From Astragalus membranaceus (Eukaryota; Streptophyta; Magnoliopsida; Fabales; Fabaceae): a stretch of DNA of 64,000 nt. The position numbers were made by a program, and so were the translations under genes. Under the pieces are notes generated by a model. The model searched no databases and was not told the DNA's origin. It saw nothing but the letters and a program-made list of their open reading frames with translations. This document shows positions 35,262 through 47,500 of the stretch, piece after piece. The stretch is taken from NCBI GenBank assembly GCA_039519185.1, contig CM076846.1, forward strand, positions 186,791,068 through 186,855,067. Reading direction: 5' to 3'. The first letter of the stretch is position 1, and the number at the start of each line of letters is the position of its first letter.

Positions 35262-35949
35262 TTCTGCTTACCTGTAATGTCCTGTAAAATTAAATTAAAA
35301 AAAAAATCCAGCACCAATCGTTAGTTTTCGGTGGGCCCCACTCACAGCAGAGAATCCAACAAAAACAGACAATAACATCTTCTCAGCACTAATCAACTAC
35401 CCTAAGGTTCAATGGTCATTGACAAAATTAAAGCACCGGCTAGCAACCAAAACAGAATTCACTTAGACATTTTCACAAACAGTTTGGTTGCTTAGCCAAA
35501 ACCCACTTGAGCATTTTCACAAACACCTTGGCTACACAAAAATTTCATTCAAGCATTTTATCGAACACCTTGTGTATGCCCAAAATCAACTTAGTTTCTA
35601 CCCCCAATTCAATCATTCTCTCCCCAACATTAGCAATAAGCAACAATCATGCAACACCATATCATAGGGAACAATCCTACTCTTCTAATTCGACTTCGGA
35701 TCCTCACACTTCCTGCCCAAAAATCACCCCAACAACCATCAAAACCACTCAAAATATTATACTCTAATTAAAGAATAAGGTTAAGATTGATACCTGGAGA
35801 TGTTGATGGTGAGGAATTCGCGCAAGGTAGCAAGAATTCACAATCAAATGTGATCAAAAACCGTAATGGGGAGGGGAATTCGTAGTGTGCACTAAATAGG
35901 GGAAATAGAGAATTTGAGAAATTTTTGTATTTGTGTTCGGACTGCTCAG

Positions 35950-36200
35950 TTTTACACTAAAAGGGCTCCCATCGCGACGCGTCCCGTGTGCCTCGCGTCG
36001 CGAGATTACACAGAACCGTTACAGTTTCCAAAATTTTAAAGCATCGCGACGCGACACGTCTCTCTCGCGACGCGAGAAATGGCAGAAACATTTTTCTTGG
36101 CAAATTTTCAACCCATCGCGACGCGACAGCACAGGTTCGCGACTCGAAATAGACCAGAACATTTTTTTCTTTGAAATTACTTCCCCTTCGCGACATGAGC
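35950..36200. repeat. CG-rich hairpin cluster in the Athila body
   Basis: Four pairs built on TCGCGACGCG and its complement CGCGTCGCGA, spaced 8-20 bases, similar to those inside the LTRs. They lie between the late ORF and gag-pro, in non-coding DNA. Confidence 0.75.
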
Positions 36201-36362
36201 TTGACCGAACACAAAAATTTTCTTCTCATGCCTAAGGCTAACAGCAAAATAAAGTAAATTAACGACTTGAATTTAAATTGAATTAAAGACTTGGTACCTC
36301 AGTGGGTTGCCTCCCACTAAGCGCTTCTTTAACGTCACTAGCTTGACGGTTCAGAAGATATC

Positions 36363-38858
36363 TCACATTGGCCCCCGTGGAGCCTTTTGCTCTTCAAGTG
36401 CCCCATTCACAGCTCCTTCCAATTTTTCTCCATTGAATTTCCAGCTAGGCTCACCCACCACTTCTTTTAGATCTACCCACTCGCTAGATGGCTTATCTGG
36501 TGGCGAGTGAATTTGCATTCTGTTTTTGGCTTTTATCTGGGGTTCCTCAACACTATAGCACCCTTCCTTTTTCTCATCCTTTCTTGCTGCCTTGATCACT
36601 TTTAGGGTCACCTCTTCATCTTGCACTCTCAGCTTCACAGTCCCATCTGCCACATCTATGATAGCTCTACTGGTGGCTAGGAAAGGTCTTCCCAAGATGA
36701 AGGGGATGTCATTTTCCCCATCCATTGAACTCTTGACCTCAGTATCACCATCCAACTGCAGAATCACAAAATCTACCGGGAAGAGGAATTTTCCCACCTT
36801 TACCAGGACATCCTCCACAATACCATACAGATACCTTATTGACCTATCAGCCAGTTGCAAGGTCATGTGAGTCGATTTGACTTCACCTCCCCCAAGCTTT
36901 TTCCACATTCCCAAGGGCATTAGGTTTATGCTTGCCCCCAAGTCACAGAGGGCCTTATCTATATTCACATCACCAATTGCACAGGGAATGGTGAAGCTTC
37001 CTGGATCCTTCAGCTTAGGGGGAATTTTGTTTTGAATGATAGCACTGCACTCCTCTGTTAACGCCACCGTTTCATTCTCCCTTAACTTTTTCTTTTTGGT
37101 CAATAGCTGTTTCATGAACTTCGCATAGACCGGCATTTTTTCCAGGGCGTCAGCAAAAGGTATATTGATCTGGAGGCTTCTGAACACCTCCATGAACTTG
37201 GAGAACTGCTCATCCTTCTGATTTTTCTTGCTTACCTGAGGGTAGGGCAGTTTCATGTACGATGGGGTTTCTTTGGGTTCCACTTGAGGGTTGTCTTTCC
37301 CCGCTCCCTCACTCTCTTCATTTGCTTTCTTTTCCCGGGGCTTGGTTACTTCAGACGGTTCCAACTCCTTACCACTTCTCAGAGAGATGGCATTGCAATT
37401 CTCCTTCCTCGGGTTGTCCACAGTGTTGGCAGGGAAGCCGCTTTTGGATGTCTCCGCAAGTTGCTTCGATAATTGACCAATCTGTACCTCCAAATTTTTC
37501 ATTGATGCTTCATGGTTTTTCTCCATGTTTTTCATTACCTGCTCTTGAGCTTGGAAGGTATTTTTAGTCATCTGCATAAACTGTGTCAATGCATCCTCTA
37601 ACCGAGAAGGTGGTTTCTGTTGTTGATTTGCAGGTGCCTGAGATTGTTGTTGGTTGGAACTCGTGCCTTCATTATTATTCTTCCAAGAAAAGTTGGGATG
37701 ATTCTTCCACCCTGGATTGTAGGTGTTAGAAAATGGATTCCCGCCTTGTCTTTGGAAGTTTCCCATATAGTTGGCCTGTTCCAATGCTTCTCCATAAGCT
37801 GCACAATCACCTTCGTGGGATTCCCTACCACAATAATTGCACCCACCTGCTTGCACTGCTTGTACTGTCGCTGGAGCTTTGGAACCTACTTCACATGCTG
37901 CCGCTAATTGCTTAGTGAGAGCCTCGATTTGCATGGTCATTAGTTTCTGTTGGGCTAACACCGCGCTGTTTGAATCAAGCTCCAGCACACCTTTCTTTTT
38001 GTCAGCCCCCCTATCATTTTGGATCCTGTACTCATTGGAAGCCATGTCTTCAACCAACTGCTTGGCTTCTTCCCAAGTCTTGGTACCTAGGGATCCTCCA
38101 GCTGAGGCGTCCAACATCATTCTTGTTTGTGGTCTCAGCCCATGGCAAAAGGTCTGTAACTTGAGGAAATCTTCTATGCCATGGCCTGGACATTTCTTGA
38201 GTAGTAGTTTGAATCGTTCCCAAGAATCATATAACGATTCGGACTCTCCCTATGTAAAATTGGAGATATCAGCTCTTTTCCTTATGAACTTAGAGATTGG
38301 GAAGAACCTCTCCAAGAACTTGTTCTCAAGGTCATTCCAAGTGTTGATTGTCCCTGGGAGAGTGTTCAACCAATCCTTGGCTCTCCCTGTGAGAGTGAAA
38401 GGGAACAGCCGGACCTTCTTTGCACTATCGGTTACTCCCTCAGGGTGTGTAGTCCCACATATCTCGTAGAATTGGAACAAGTGCTGATTAGGATCCTCGG
38501 CATCCGACCCAGAGAATTGCTCTGATTTCAAAGCTGTGAGCACAGAGGATTTGATATCAAACTGGGCCACGCCCACTGGTTGAAATGCTAATGCTTGGGC
38601 ACCTTGATTTCTTCGCCCGAAGTCACCTAGAGTACGTCGGGGTGGAGGTGGAGGATCGGCCATCTCTTTCTCCTCACTCGAAAATTCTTCCGGTACCGAG
38701 GTAGAAGTTGATTGTACCTGTGACAATTTCCTTGCTTGCTGCTTGGTGAGCTTAGCTTTTCTTCGATTTGCCTTTGCTAGTTTTTCAATTTCTGGGTCAA
38801 ACAAGAGTTCTTGTGGACCCTTGCTCCGCATGCACAAATCTCTGAAACACTGAAGCAA
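36363..38858 (-). pseudogene. Athila gag-protease polyprotein with one stop
   Basis: One 832-codon frame broken only by a TAG at 38250-38252, likely a C-to-T change of CAG. The N-terminal half is retrotransposon gag (LTALKSEQFSGSDAEDPNQH, WLNTLPGTINTWNDLENKFL). A zinc knuckle CNYCGRESHEGDC lies at about 37830. The C-terminal half holds the aspartic protease (LCDLGASINLMPLGMWKKLG, FILGRPFLATSRAIIDV), with the catalytic DLGAS. It would form virus-like particles and mature them. The frame ends right after the protease, where RT should follow. The stop lies early in gag, so this copy likely makes no full Gag. Confidence 0.88.
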
Positions 38859-38970
38859 ACGTCAACAAATTCAAGGAACCAACAAGTAGCAAAATTAAGT
38901 AACAAACAAACAATCAAAAACTAAGAATCTAGAATCAACTCGTTTGCCTTGTTGACAACAAAGTCAACAA

Positions 38971-38988
38971 TCCCCGGCAACGGCGCCA
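38971..38988 (-). other. Primer-binding site (tRNA-Asp type)
   Basis: Minus strand TGGCGCCGTTGCCGGGGA, complementary to the 3' end of plant tRNA-Asp, six bases inside the 5' LTR. Typical of Athila elements. Confidence 0.88.
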
Positions 38989-38994
38989 AAAACT

Positions 38995-40273
38995 TGTTAG
39001 GACTTTGGCAAGTGTACCAAATGTCGTTGCAAGTAATAAAATACGGTAAGTAACCGGTCGATTCCACAGGGATTGCGCGTTGACAACAATAGCAAAATTG
39101 TAAATTCTTAGATTGTAGAGATTTGGTAATTTGAGTAATTAGTAACAGTACACAAACGTGAATTAATAATACGAGAAAAATGACTAGGGATCGAATCCTC
39201 TCACCTCGCCTATCACATGAACCTTAGCCAATTCAAGTTAGTTATTCAATTTCTAGATTCAATTCACTAATTAAGGTCAAGGGAAATTCCTTGTCTCAAG
39301 ACCCCTATTACCCTAAGAGTTACCCTAATTCCTTAGGTGAGTCATGCCAGAGGGTAACGCATTAAGATTGAGAATGTTAATGAATTCACATAAGCTACCA
39401 CATATTCCTATGATGATTACTAGCATGTGACCTAATTACCCAATTTCCAGCTACTAATTCATATCCCTATGCAATCACTAGCCTGGATCATCACAATTAT
39501 CATATGTAATTGAAAAGCATTAAGAACATAGGTAATTAGACAAAGTAAATCGAATAACAACCGAATTGACTAGAACAAAGGTTCACATGATAGGGTTGGG
39601 AGATTCATCTCTCCCTAATCTTAGCAAATTAGTTACAATCCATCCTAAGAGTGGAAACCAACATAAAATAGAAAACAAACATAAAGGAAGACATTAGAAC
39701 CTTCAATCCCTTGTTCCCAAGTGGGGAGAAGGCCCCAAAATCGCACCCTCCAGCTGCTCCAAAGTGTGGCTCCAAATCCCAAAACGAAGTCCCTTCAAAA
39801 ATTGCTGAAACTGCTTTAAAAACCCTAATTTTCACGCACCATCGCGACGCGGCCCGTGTCCGTCGCGTCGCGACAAAAGACAGAAGCTTCAGGCCTCGCA
39901 AAACTGCTCCAGGTCGCGTCGCAAACCCTCCTGGTCGCGACGCGAAAAAAAACAGAAAGTTCTGGCTTGCAAAATTCCTCCAGATCGCGTCGCGAACCCT
40001 CCTGATCGCGACGCGATATTAAACAGAAATCAAATCCCTCCATTTTGCTGCATTTCCGGGCAAGTGTCTGGTTCGCCGAATGATGCCACAACCAATTAGA
40101 GGTCTTCAATGTCCAATTTAGCTCCAAAAGTGAAGGAATTACTTACAAATGAACTTCCTACTACAATTATCTAAAACTAGATTAAATCCCAGATAATGAC
40201 TGTGATACAATGAAAAACCTGCACAATTGGTTCTAAAAATGCCTAACTTACATCATATGATTGAGAGTCAACA
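38995..40273 (-). repeat. 5' LTR of the Athila-type element
   Basis: 1279 bp with TG...CA ends. Carries three CG-rich hairpins at about 39840-40020, one with an 11-bp perfect stem (ATCGCGTCGCG paired with CGCGACGCGAT). Directly abuts host sequence at 40274. Confidence 0.9.
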
Positions 40274-40443
40274 GACTTCCCCATTCTCCTGAGGTAGACT
40301 CGAACTGACTTATTCGCGGGTTTGTTCAAGTTATATAGTTGTTATTGTGAATGCATGATTTGTCAGCCTGTGATCAATGAACTCGATTTGTTGTTCAAGA
40401 CCATTAGTTGTTCGAGACACTTTTATTTTCTGTTTTAATTCAG

Positions 40444-41038
40444 ACGTGATAGGCCATGTTGTTGAGAAATCTAACATCCAGGAGAAGGAGATTCATGGGA
40501 AGCATACTTTGCTACTTGAAATCACACTTGAGAATCTAGCGTAATGAACTATTTTCTTCTAATTAAGTTTAAAAACATATGAAGGTCATTTAAGTATTAG
40601 AATCATTATATTTATTGGAATTGTAAGAGGGTTGCTTCATTTTTCAGTCAGAATCGATTGCGATGCACTCTTTGGGGTGATTATGCTGAACAGATTCAAG
40701 GGGAGTTTGAAACTCAATCCCCATCTGAACCTTTTATTATTGTAATTCAAATGGCTAGGCTGACAAAATATCTAGGTATAAGTTTGGTTGTTGTTTACTT
40801 ACGTAAAAATATTTTAACCCTGGCCGTAAATACAGTTACTGTATCCCACACCATAATGATCATACCATAACTGGGTGTAACATTGTCCTAACAGGATTAA
40901 TGGGAGTGTCAACTGCTTTTTATGGTTCCATACTATACATTAATGAAGACGTTCTCCAAATCAATGATTACAAGTCCAGGTTTGCTCGACATGATAGAAA
41001 TATATGTTGGAACAATGTAAAAGCCAATGGATTAATAT

Positions 41039-41097
<59 letters not shown>

Positions 41098-42420
41098 TAT
41101 GGTGAATTTATAGGATGGAACTCATTGTTGATACTCTCACTCAATCTGTCACCCAAACTGTTGCAACCCCAAAGCTTTCCATTGCTGAGGAAATACTTGA
41201 GACTCCTAGAATGACAATTGCTGAACTTATTGAAGCCACCGAGGTTATCCATGTTCCATTTATGGAACTTATTATATTGTTGATAATTTATCAATGCACA
41301 TATTTTGAAAAGGTTTGTTACAAATCAATTTTTTACTCTATTCACAGGTGTGCATGGGATCTGTTTTAGTTAGGGTCGTTGAGATTGATACTGAACAAGG
41401 ATTTACATTTAACTCTTGCAACACATGTTTTGGTGCTGCATCGAAAGGTGGAAGTAAATTTTATTGTGGACATTGTGATTGTGTTGTCACTGCTACTCCC
41501 AGGTATGCTTATCTGAATGACCAAGCACCTGATGGAATAAATTAGATTTTACAACCTTAACTATGAACTAAAACATACTCTATTTATACAGGTACAAATT
41601 GCAGGTGCATGGTATTGATGAAACTGGTTCCACCATCTTTGTCCTGTTCAACCAGTTAGTCTCTGCCTATGTAGGCAAATCTGCTGTGGACCTTCTCCTA
41701 GCATGCCAACAAGTAAGTTTCATATATTTTAGTTTATATTGACAATTACTATAGAACTCATCTTTCATTGGCTAATGGATTTTTTTGGCTGTTGTCACAG
41801 CGCCCAAATACTCAAGTTGGGCCAGTGGAATTTAACTGCCTTCTTGGAAAACAGTTTATTTTCAAAGTTAGTGTAACTAATATGAATATTCATCGAGGTT
41901 TCCAAACGTACACTGTCAAGAAACTCTCTGCTGAACCTCAAGTCATTCAGCAGTTCATCAAGAAACATGGAATTACTGTACGTAGTGTTGAATGTCTTTG
42001 GTTTTGATTATTTATAAAGTATAAATACTTAATCTATTTGATTTTATCGTTATTATATTCTAATAATACTAATAGTATTAATCATCTTAAATATTGTGAT
42101 ATACACTAATTAGGGATGCAATGAGGAAGATGAAGTTGTCTTCATGAATGCAATCACTCGCATTGCGGATTCATTCCCAGTGGTATAAAGTCATATTGAT
42201 ATTTTAATCTTACGTCCACTTATTGTTCCGTGTAATGCTGTTCTAAACTAAGTGTTAAATGACATATAAATTAAAAAAATCTCAGGTGAGGCTTGATTTT
42301 AATGAGGCAGCGGACAATGAAGACAAGGAGGAGGCCCTCTGCAGTGAATCTCAGGTGACACCTAATGATAAGAAGGGGAAAAGGCCAATGACTGAGCTTG
42401 ATTGCATTGACCTCAATTAA
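40444..42420 (+). CDS. RPA1-like OB-fold protein, C-terminal exons
   Basis: Exons 40444-40540, 40648-40775, 40895-40979, 41114-41243, 41348-41502, 41592-41712, 41801-41977, 42114-42182 and 42286-42420 join in frame. They encode the second OB fold (DVIGHVVEKSN, LRCTLWGDYAEQ, IIVIQMARLTKYL), then the third, which includes a four-Cys zinc ribbon (CNTCF ... CGHCD) and the strands YKLQVHGID and TVKKLSAEPQ. The C-terminus is acidic with KKGKRPM. This is the standard order in plant RPA70-like proteins. Intron 3 has a (TA)n tract. The gene ends at TAA 42418-42420. On its own, separated from the N-terminal exons, it lacks a start context. Confidence 0.85.
41043..41099. repeat. (TA)n microsatellite in RPA1-like intron
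   Basis: About 55 bp of nearly pure TA between two coding exons; likely polymorphic in length. Confidence 0.9.
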
Positions 42421-43464
42421 ATGGATTTTTCACCCCAGTCTGCTGGAAAAATGATGAAGACTTGTATCAAAATTGAGCCTAAGGATTGATCAAAGTCTGC
42501 ATTTGTATGTTGTAGTGGGCTTGGAATATCTAGATATAATTATATATGTATATATATATTAAAACTTGTATCGTTTGGATGGTGTCAAAGTTGTATGGGC
42601 TAGATGGTGGGGATGAGGCTTGTGAGGTTGCCCTGGGTTTGATATATCTGTTGTGAACGTTGATTGATGTGGACGCTATTCAGCTTTCATTCTGTGAATG
42701 GTGGACAGGGTGCAACTTTCACGGTGTGGACTGTAACGCCCAAATATTTAATTAAATTATTTAATTAAATATTTAGGTATTCAATTATTTATTTATTTAT
42801 TTTAGTTGGTGTAATTATATTAGAATTTGACTAAGAAGTGTATAATCGAATATTAGGGGATGGTGTTAGTGATCGGGCTTAAGCTGGAGGAAAGCCCGTG
42901 ATCTAGGAGCCCACTAGCAAGGCGCATAGGTGAAGCGCCTAGGCTAGGGTTTGGTGCTCATTTGCGAATTGTTTGAGGAAAAAGAAAAGAAAAGTTGCGA
43001 AATAGAGAGAGGAGAAGAGGGACGGCGCGCATATCCAAGGGAGAGGAAGAAGAGGAATTCGCGAATCCAAGGGAGCAGAGAGGAGCTGTGTTGCTGAGGT
43101 TTTGTTGGTGACTCGATCAAGAGAATTGGTGCTCTCCTACTATAAGGTAAGGGTGGGGTTCTTCCTTATAATGGGGTTTCATGATGGGGTTATGTGGGGA
43201 TAGGTCCTATAATACCCTTTGATGGATTGTGATGTTTGATTTGGTGTTAGTTGAATTATAACTAGGTTGGATTGAAATTTGACATTTGTTGGTGATAGTT
43301 GTGACTCTAGAACTTGGTGCTCATTGTTGTTATTACTAAACGCATGCTAGGTGTTCGATTAAATTATTGATTGGTGTTGTGAGTGACAAATTATGATGAT
43401 TGACATTGGTGATTAAGGATTGGTGATTTGAATTGGTGAATTAACGAAATTATTGAACCCTAGG

Positions 43465-43985
43465 GCGCCATGGGCGCCATTGTCCTAGAAACTGTTTTTG
43501 GCGCCCTGTCCCTGGGCGCCATGCCTGGTCTTGTTGCTTCGATGTCTGTTGCTGTTTTTGGCGCCCTGTGCATGGGCGCCGTGTCTGGTGGGTGTGTGCG
43601 TGTGCCAGTGTGTGTGTGTGTTGCTGTGTCTTGGCGCAGGGGCGCCATGGGCGCCTGATCCTGAGTTGTGTTGCGCGCTGTCTTGGCGCAGGGGCGCCAT
43701 GGGCGCCACATCCTGGGTGTGTTGCGTTTCCTGTGTGTTGCTGTTTTAGGCGCCCAGTGCCTGGGCGCCGTGTCTGGATGTGTTCCTGTGCCATGTTGCG
43801 TTCCTGATTGTGTTCCCTGCTGTCTGGGCGCCAAGGGCGCCAAATCCTGCTGTGTTGCCTGCTGGGCGCCTCCCTGGGGGCCATATCCTGCCATGTTGCG
43901 TTTTTGTGCTTCCTGGGCGCCAGTTTCTGTTGCTGGCCAGTTTCCAGCATGTTGCCTGCTAGGCGCCCAGTGTCTGGGCGCCATT
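43465..43985. repeat. GGCGCC palindrome cluster in LTR A
   Basis: The hexamer GGCGCC occurs about 20 times in 520 bp, mostly as TGGGCGCCATG or pairs separated by 8-12 bases. The Ala/Pro/Arg-rich reading frames here are by-products of this repeat. Confidence 0.85.
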
Positions 43986-44634
43986 TTCAGCATGTTCCTC
44001 AATTTTTCCCCGGTTTTGTTTTTGACATATCTTTTGACTCGGGAGTCCGATTTAAACGTTTCAAAATGTTTTGGAAAGCTTATTCAGAGGCCTAGCTGAG
44101 TATTCTAATTTGAGGCAAAGTGGTCCATTTTTCTGGAAAAATTGTTAACCGTTGGTGTAGTCGTTAAATGGTGATGTTTTACAAAGAAAGTTGTCATGTC
44201 TCAAATACTTTGGAAAAATTGTCGTTGTCCCAGTATTATGGAAAATTTTCGTTGTCCCAAATATTTTGGAAACTTGGTGTCTTGGTGCTGTTTGAGCTAG
44301 GTGTGAAGGTTCAAACTTTGGTGTTGTCGGAGCTAGGTGAGAAGGCTCCAACTCTTGGTGTTTCGTTGTTTCGGGTGGTTTGGTGTTTCAGTGTCGTTGG
44401 GCTAGGTGTGAAAGCTCAACTTTGGTGATATTCGGTGATTAATGTCGGTGTGTCACATTGTGACTATTTTGGATGATTGTATGTGTGCATTCATGGTGTC
44501 GCATACAGCATGTGCATTATTTTGGTGAAGGCCTTTGGTCTTGGAGCTGGGTGCGAAAGCTCAAATTTTTCTAAAACTAGTGAGCCGGGTGTGAAAGCTC
44601 AATTTTTGGTGAATTGGTGAGCCGTGTAACACCC

Positions 44635-47500
44635 CCTTTTCTACCCTTTTATTTTAATTAAGAAAATCAGAGTTCAAAAATCATTTTCGATTTCACCACG
44701 AGGGTGTCACACATACGTCAAAATAAAACTTCAAGTCTCAATTAAAATAGTACGTCGTCAAAGGTGCAATACATAACACTCCACAATAGGGAGACCACAA
44801 AACATCGAAAAACTACGTCATAAAAATCCAACGACAACGCAGCGGAAAATGAATCAACCCATCAACAGTATAAAACTCTAAGTACATCAGCAAAGCATCA
44901 AATACATCCCCCCAGGTGCTACGTATCAGAGTATGACGACTCGACTCAAGAAGTGAAGCTAAGGCTTTCACTGGGAATCACCTGCACGTTACCAACACGG
45001 GGGTAACATTCAAACAGGAAAGGGTGAGCATCATTTCAATCCATATAATAGAAAATATGATAAGTACTAATCGTAGGCTACGCACTAGAGCAATCAGCAT
45101 CCAAAACACTAAATACTCACATCACAATCATCATTCGCATCACTTACAATAACTCACCTCATGTCATGTAGGCATATGAAATGCAACCCACTCGCGGGCA
45201 TATGCCTGAGGTACCTTTTCACAAACGTCGCTTAGCCATTAAGGCCTCATCGTCACTTAGCCACTCAGGCCTCAAAACGTCACTGGGTTTATGCATATGG
45301 GGCATGAGACACTATGACATGCACCACTCACAAACACACACATACTCAAATGCACAAATCGCAGTCAACTATGTGACCCGTCACTTACCGATTTGCCAAA
45401 TAAGAGGCACAGCACCTGCAAATTCACAATTCACACAACAACAACATCACTTAGCCTTTTAGGCCTTAACATCACTTAGCCTCTCGGGCCTCAAACGTCA
45501 CTGGGTTTCATCATCACTCTTACACAGATGTCATCAACTCACACAATAGCCACTGAGGGCAAAAACGTCATTTACTAGCCACCAAGGGCATCATCGTCAT
45601 TTACACATCACTATAAATAATAATAGCCACTAAGGGCAAAACAGTCATTTAACTAGCCACTAGGGGCATCATCGTCATTTACACCTCATTATCAATAATA
45701 TTGGCCTCTAAGGGCAAAACCGTCCTTTACTCGTCATTAGAAAGAATATTAGCCACTAAGGGCAAAACAGTCATTTACACGCCATTATAAAATCATATGA
45801 GCCACTAAGGGCAAAACAGTCATTTAACTAGCCACTAGGGGCATCATCGTCATTTACACCTCATTATCAATAATATTGGCCTCTAAGGGCAAAACCGTCC
45901 TTTACTCGTCATTAGAAAGAATATTAGCCACTAAGGGCAAAACAGTCATTTACACGCCATTATAAAATCATATGAGCCACTAAGGGCAAAACAGTCATTT
46001 AACTAGCCACTAGGGCATCATCGTCAAAATCATCATTTTGACACTAAGTCGTTAAAATCACTGGTCGTACGCAAAAGAGAGTTTTTAAAGACATCAAAAT
46101 ATCTTCTCACTGTCACAGCAACGATCACCGGGAACGGCCACTTGGGCGCCCCAGCAACCTTCAGAAATAAGAAGTTTTTATTTTTAAAAATGGGACACGC
46201 AGATGGACAACTGAAAATGCTTCACAACGCTTTTTGAATCGTTCAAAACGGATATCTGAGTCAAAAGATATGGCGAAAACAGTTTTCGAAAATATTTTGG
46301 AACATCCTGAAAAACTGGCGCCATGGGCACCCAGCGCCCAGGCATCTGGCGCCCAGCGCCTAGCAAAAGGCAACACACGCACGCACACACACCCGGGCGC
46401 CCAGCGCCTGGCGCCCAGCGCCTGGCGCCCAGCGCCTTGGCGCAGCACACAACACACGCACACGGGCGCTCAGCGCCCAGCGCTGGCACCCAGCGCCCAG
46501 CGCTACGCACACACACACGCGCACGGGCGCTCAGCGCCCAGCGCTGGCACCCAGCGCCCAGCGCCTGGAGCAACACTGCACAGCGCACAGCACCATGGGC
46601 ACCCAGCGCCCAGGCACTTTCAGCAACACAGATTTTTGCCCAATTTCAGCACAAAACATTATTTTTCTCAAAATTTTTCACATGACCAACACAACCCAAA
46701 ATTCCAACCACCAAAAAAATCAAACTTTATTTTAAAATGATCAAAATTCTATTGGGCACCACACACACATCACCATGGCGCCCTAGGCGCCCATACCCTC
46801 AAACACCTCATATGCGAACACCATCAACACCCAATACCATCAACATCAAATTAATCGCATAAATCACATAATAATCGTGTCTCTATTATAATTCACATGC
46901 GCATACATGAAGTGCATATATATTGAAAATTAACATCAAGCATATCAAGGCTACATCAAGAACAACATCAACATATCAAGAACATCAAGAACAACATCAA
47001 CATATCAAGAACATCAAGAATAGGGCATGCATCAAGGATCTAGTCCAACAACCTAGATTAAGACCTATCATGGAATTCTATTAGATGGAAGGACAGAGCT
47101 CCCCTAACCTCGAACTTGAAGGATAGATGCCCTAGAGACAGTCACGACCGAAACCACAGCAACACGATCACGTCCCTTCCTCCTCCTTGAACTCGCGCCC
47201 TTCCCCTTTCTCTTCTCCTCTCTACGGCGCCCTCCTTCTCTCTTTCTCTCTATTCTCCATTTCGCAATTGCTAACACAAACCCTAACCTCCTCTTGGCTT
47301 GCCCCCTTCGCATATGATCTTGGATCATGGGCTTGGGCTTTCCACTTAAGCCCAAGTCTAGCTAATTGGCGCCCTCCTCCCCTAATACCACCTACACCTT
47401 TTTTAAATATAATTTTAATTAATTAAATTATACCCAATAAATTAAATACATTCCTAAATACTTAATTAAATAAATTAATTAAATATTTTAGGGTGTTACA
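44635..47500 (-). mobile_element. Solo LTR, 2.87 kb, inside LTR A
   Basis: Starts TGTAACACCC and ends GGGTGTTACA, flanked by AGCCG at 44630-44634 and 47501-47505. The matching uninterrupted site is preserved in copy B at 52861. Reverse-complement similarity to LTR A around 44950-45030 (versus 47750-47820) shows that it is a related family in opposite orientation. It contains a 175-bp tandem repeat and a GCGCCCAGCGC cluster (46317-46612). Confidence 0.9.
45636..46025. repeat. 175-bp tandem repeat in the solo LTR
   Basis: Two near-identical full units (45636-45810, 45811-45985) and a partial third. Each unit contains four copies of a shorter word built on CCACTAAGGGCAAAAC-GTCATTTA, which also occurs upstream from 45540, so the array has two levels. 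Confidence 0.85.

Larger units (their letters stand above)
31556..40273 (-). mobile_element. Athila-type Ty3/Gypsy element lacking pol
   Basis: LTRs at 31556-32813 (3' LTR, 20 bp short at its left edge) and 38995-40273 (5' LTR, TGTTAGG...TCAACA) read on the minus strand. Primer-binding site TGGCGCCGTTGCCGGGGA at 38971-38988 and a G-rich polypurine tract at 32814-32833. The body holds gag-protease (36363-38858) and a late ORF (34284-35261). After the protease the sequence jumps straight to the motif that normally follows integrase, so RT, RNase H and integrase are deleted. I count about 15 differences between the two LTRs over 1.26 kb, so insertion is recent. No matching 5-bp target duplication is visible because the left end is damaged. 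Confidence 0.88.

Noticed and set aside
43450..44100. Overlapping Ala/Pro/Gln/Arg-rich reading frames up to 180 codons
   Set aside because: By-products of GGCGCC repeats inside an LTR; no domain, and the frames are not shared between copies A and B in a coding-like way.
45540..46025. Regularly spaced repeats suggestive of a CRISPR array
   Set aside because: The units are 175 bp with no constant repeat plus unique spacer pattern, and the sequence is eukaryotic; it is a minisatellite in an LTR.
46161..46740. Reading frames of 100-168 codons rich in Ala/Pro/His
   Set aside because: Composition artefact of GCGCCCAGCGC repeats in a solo LTR.
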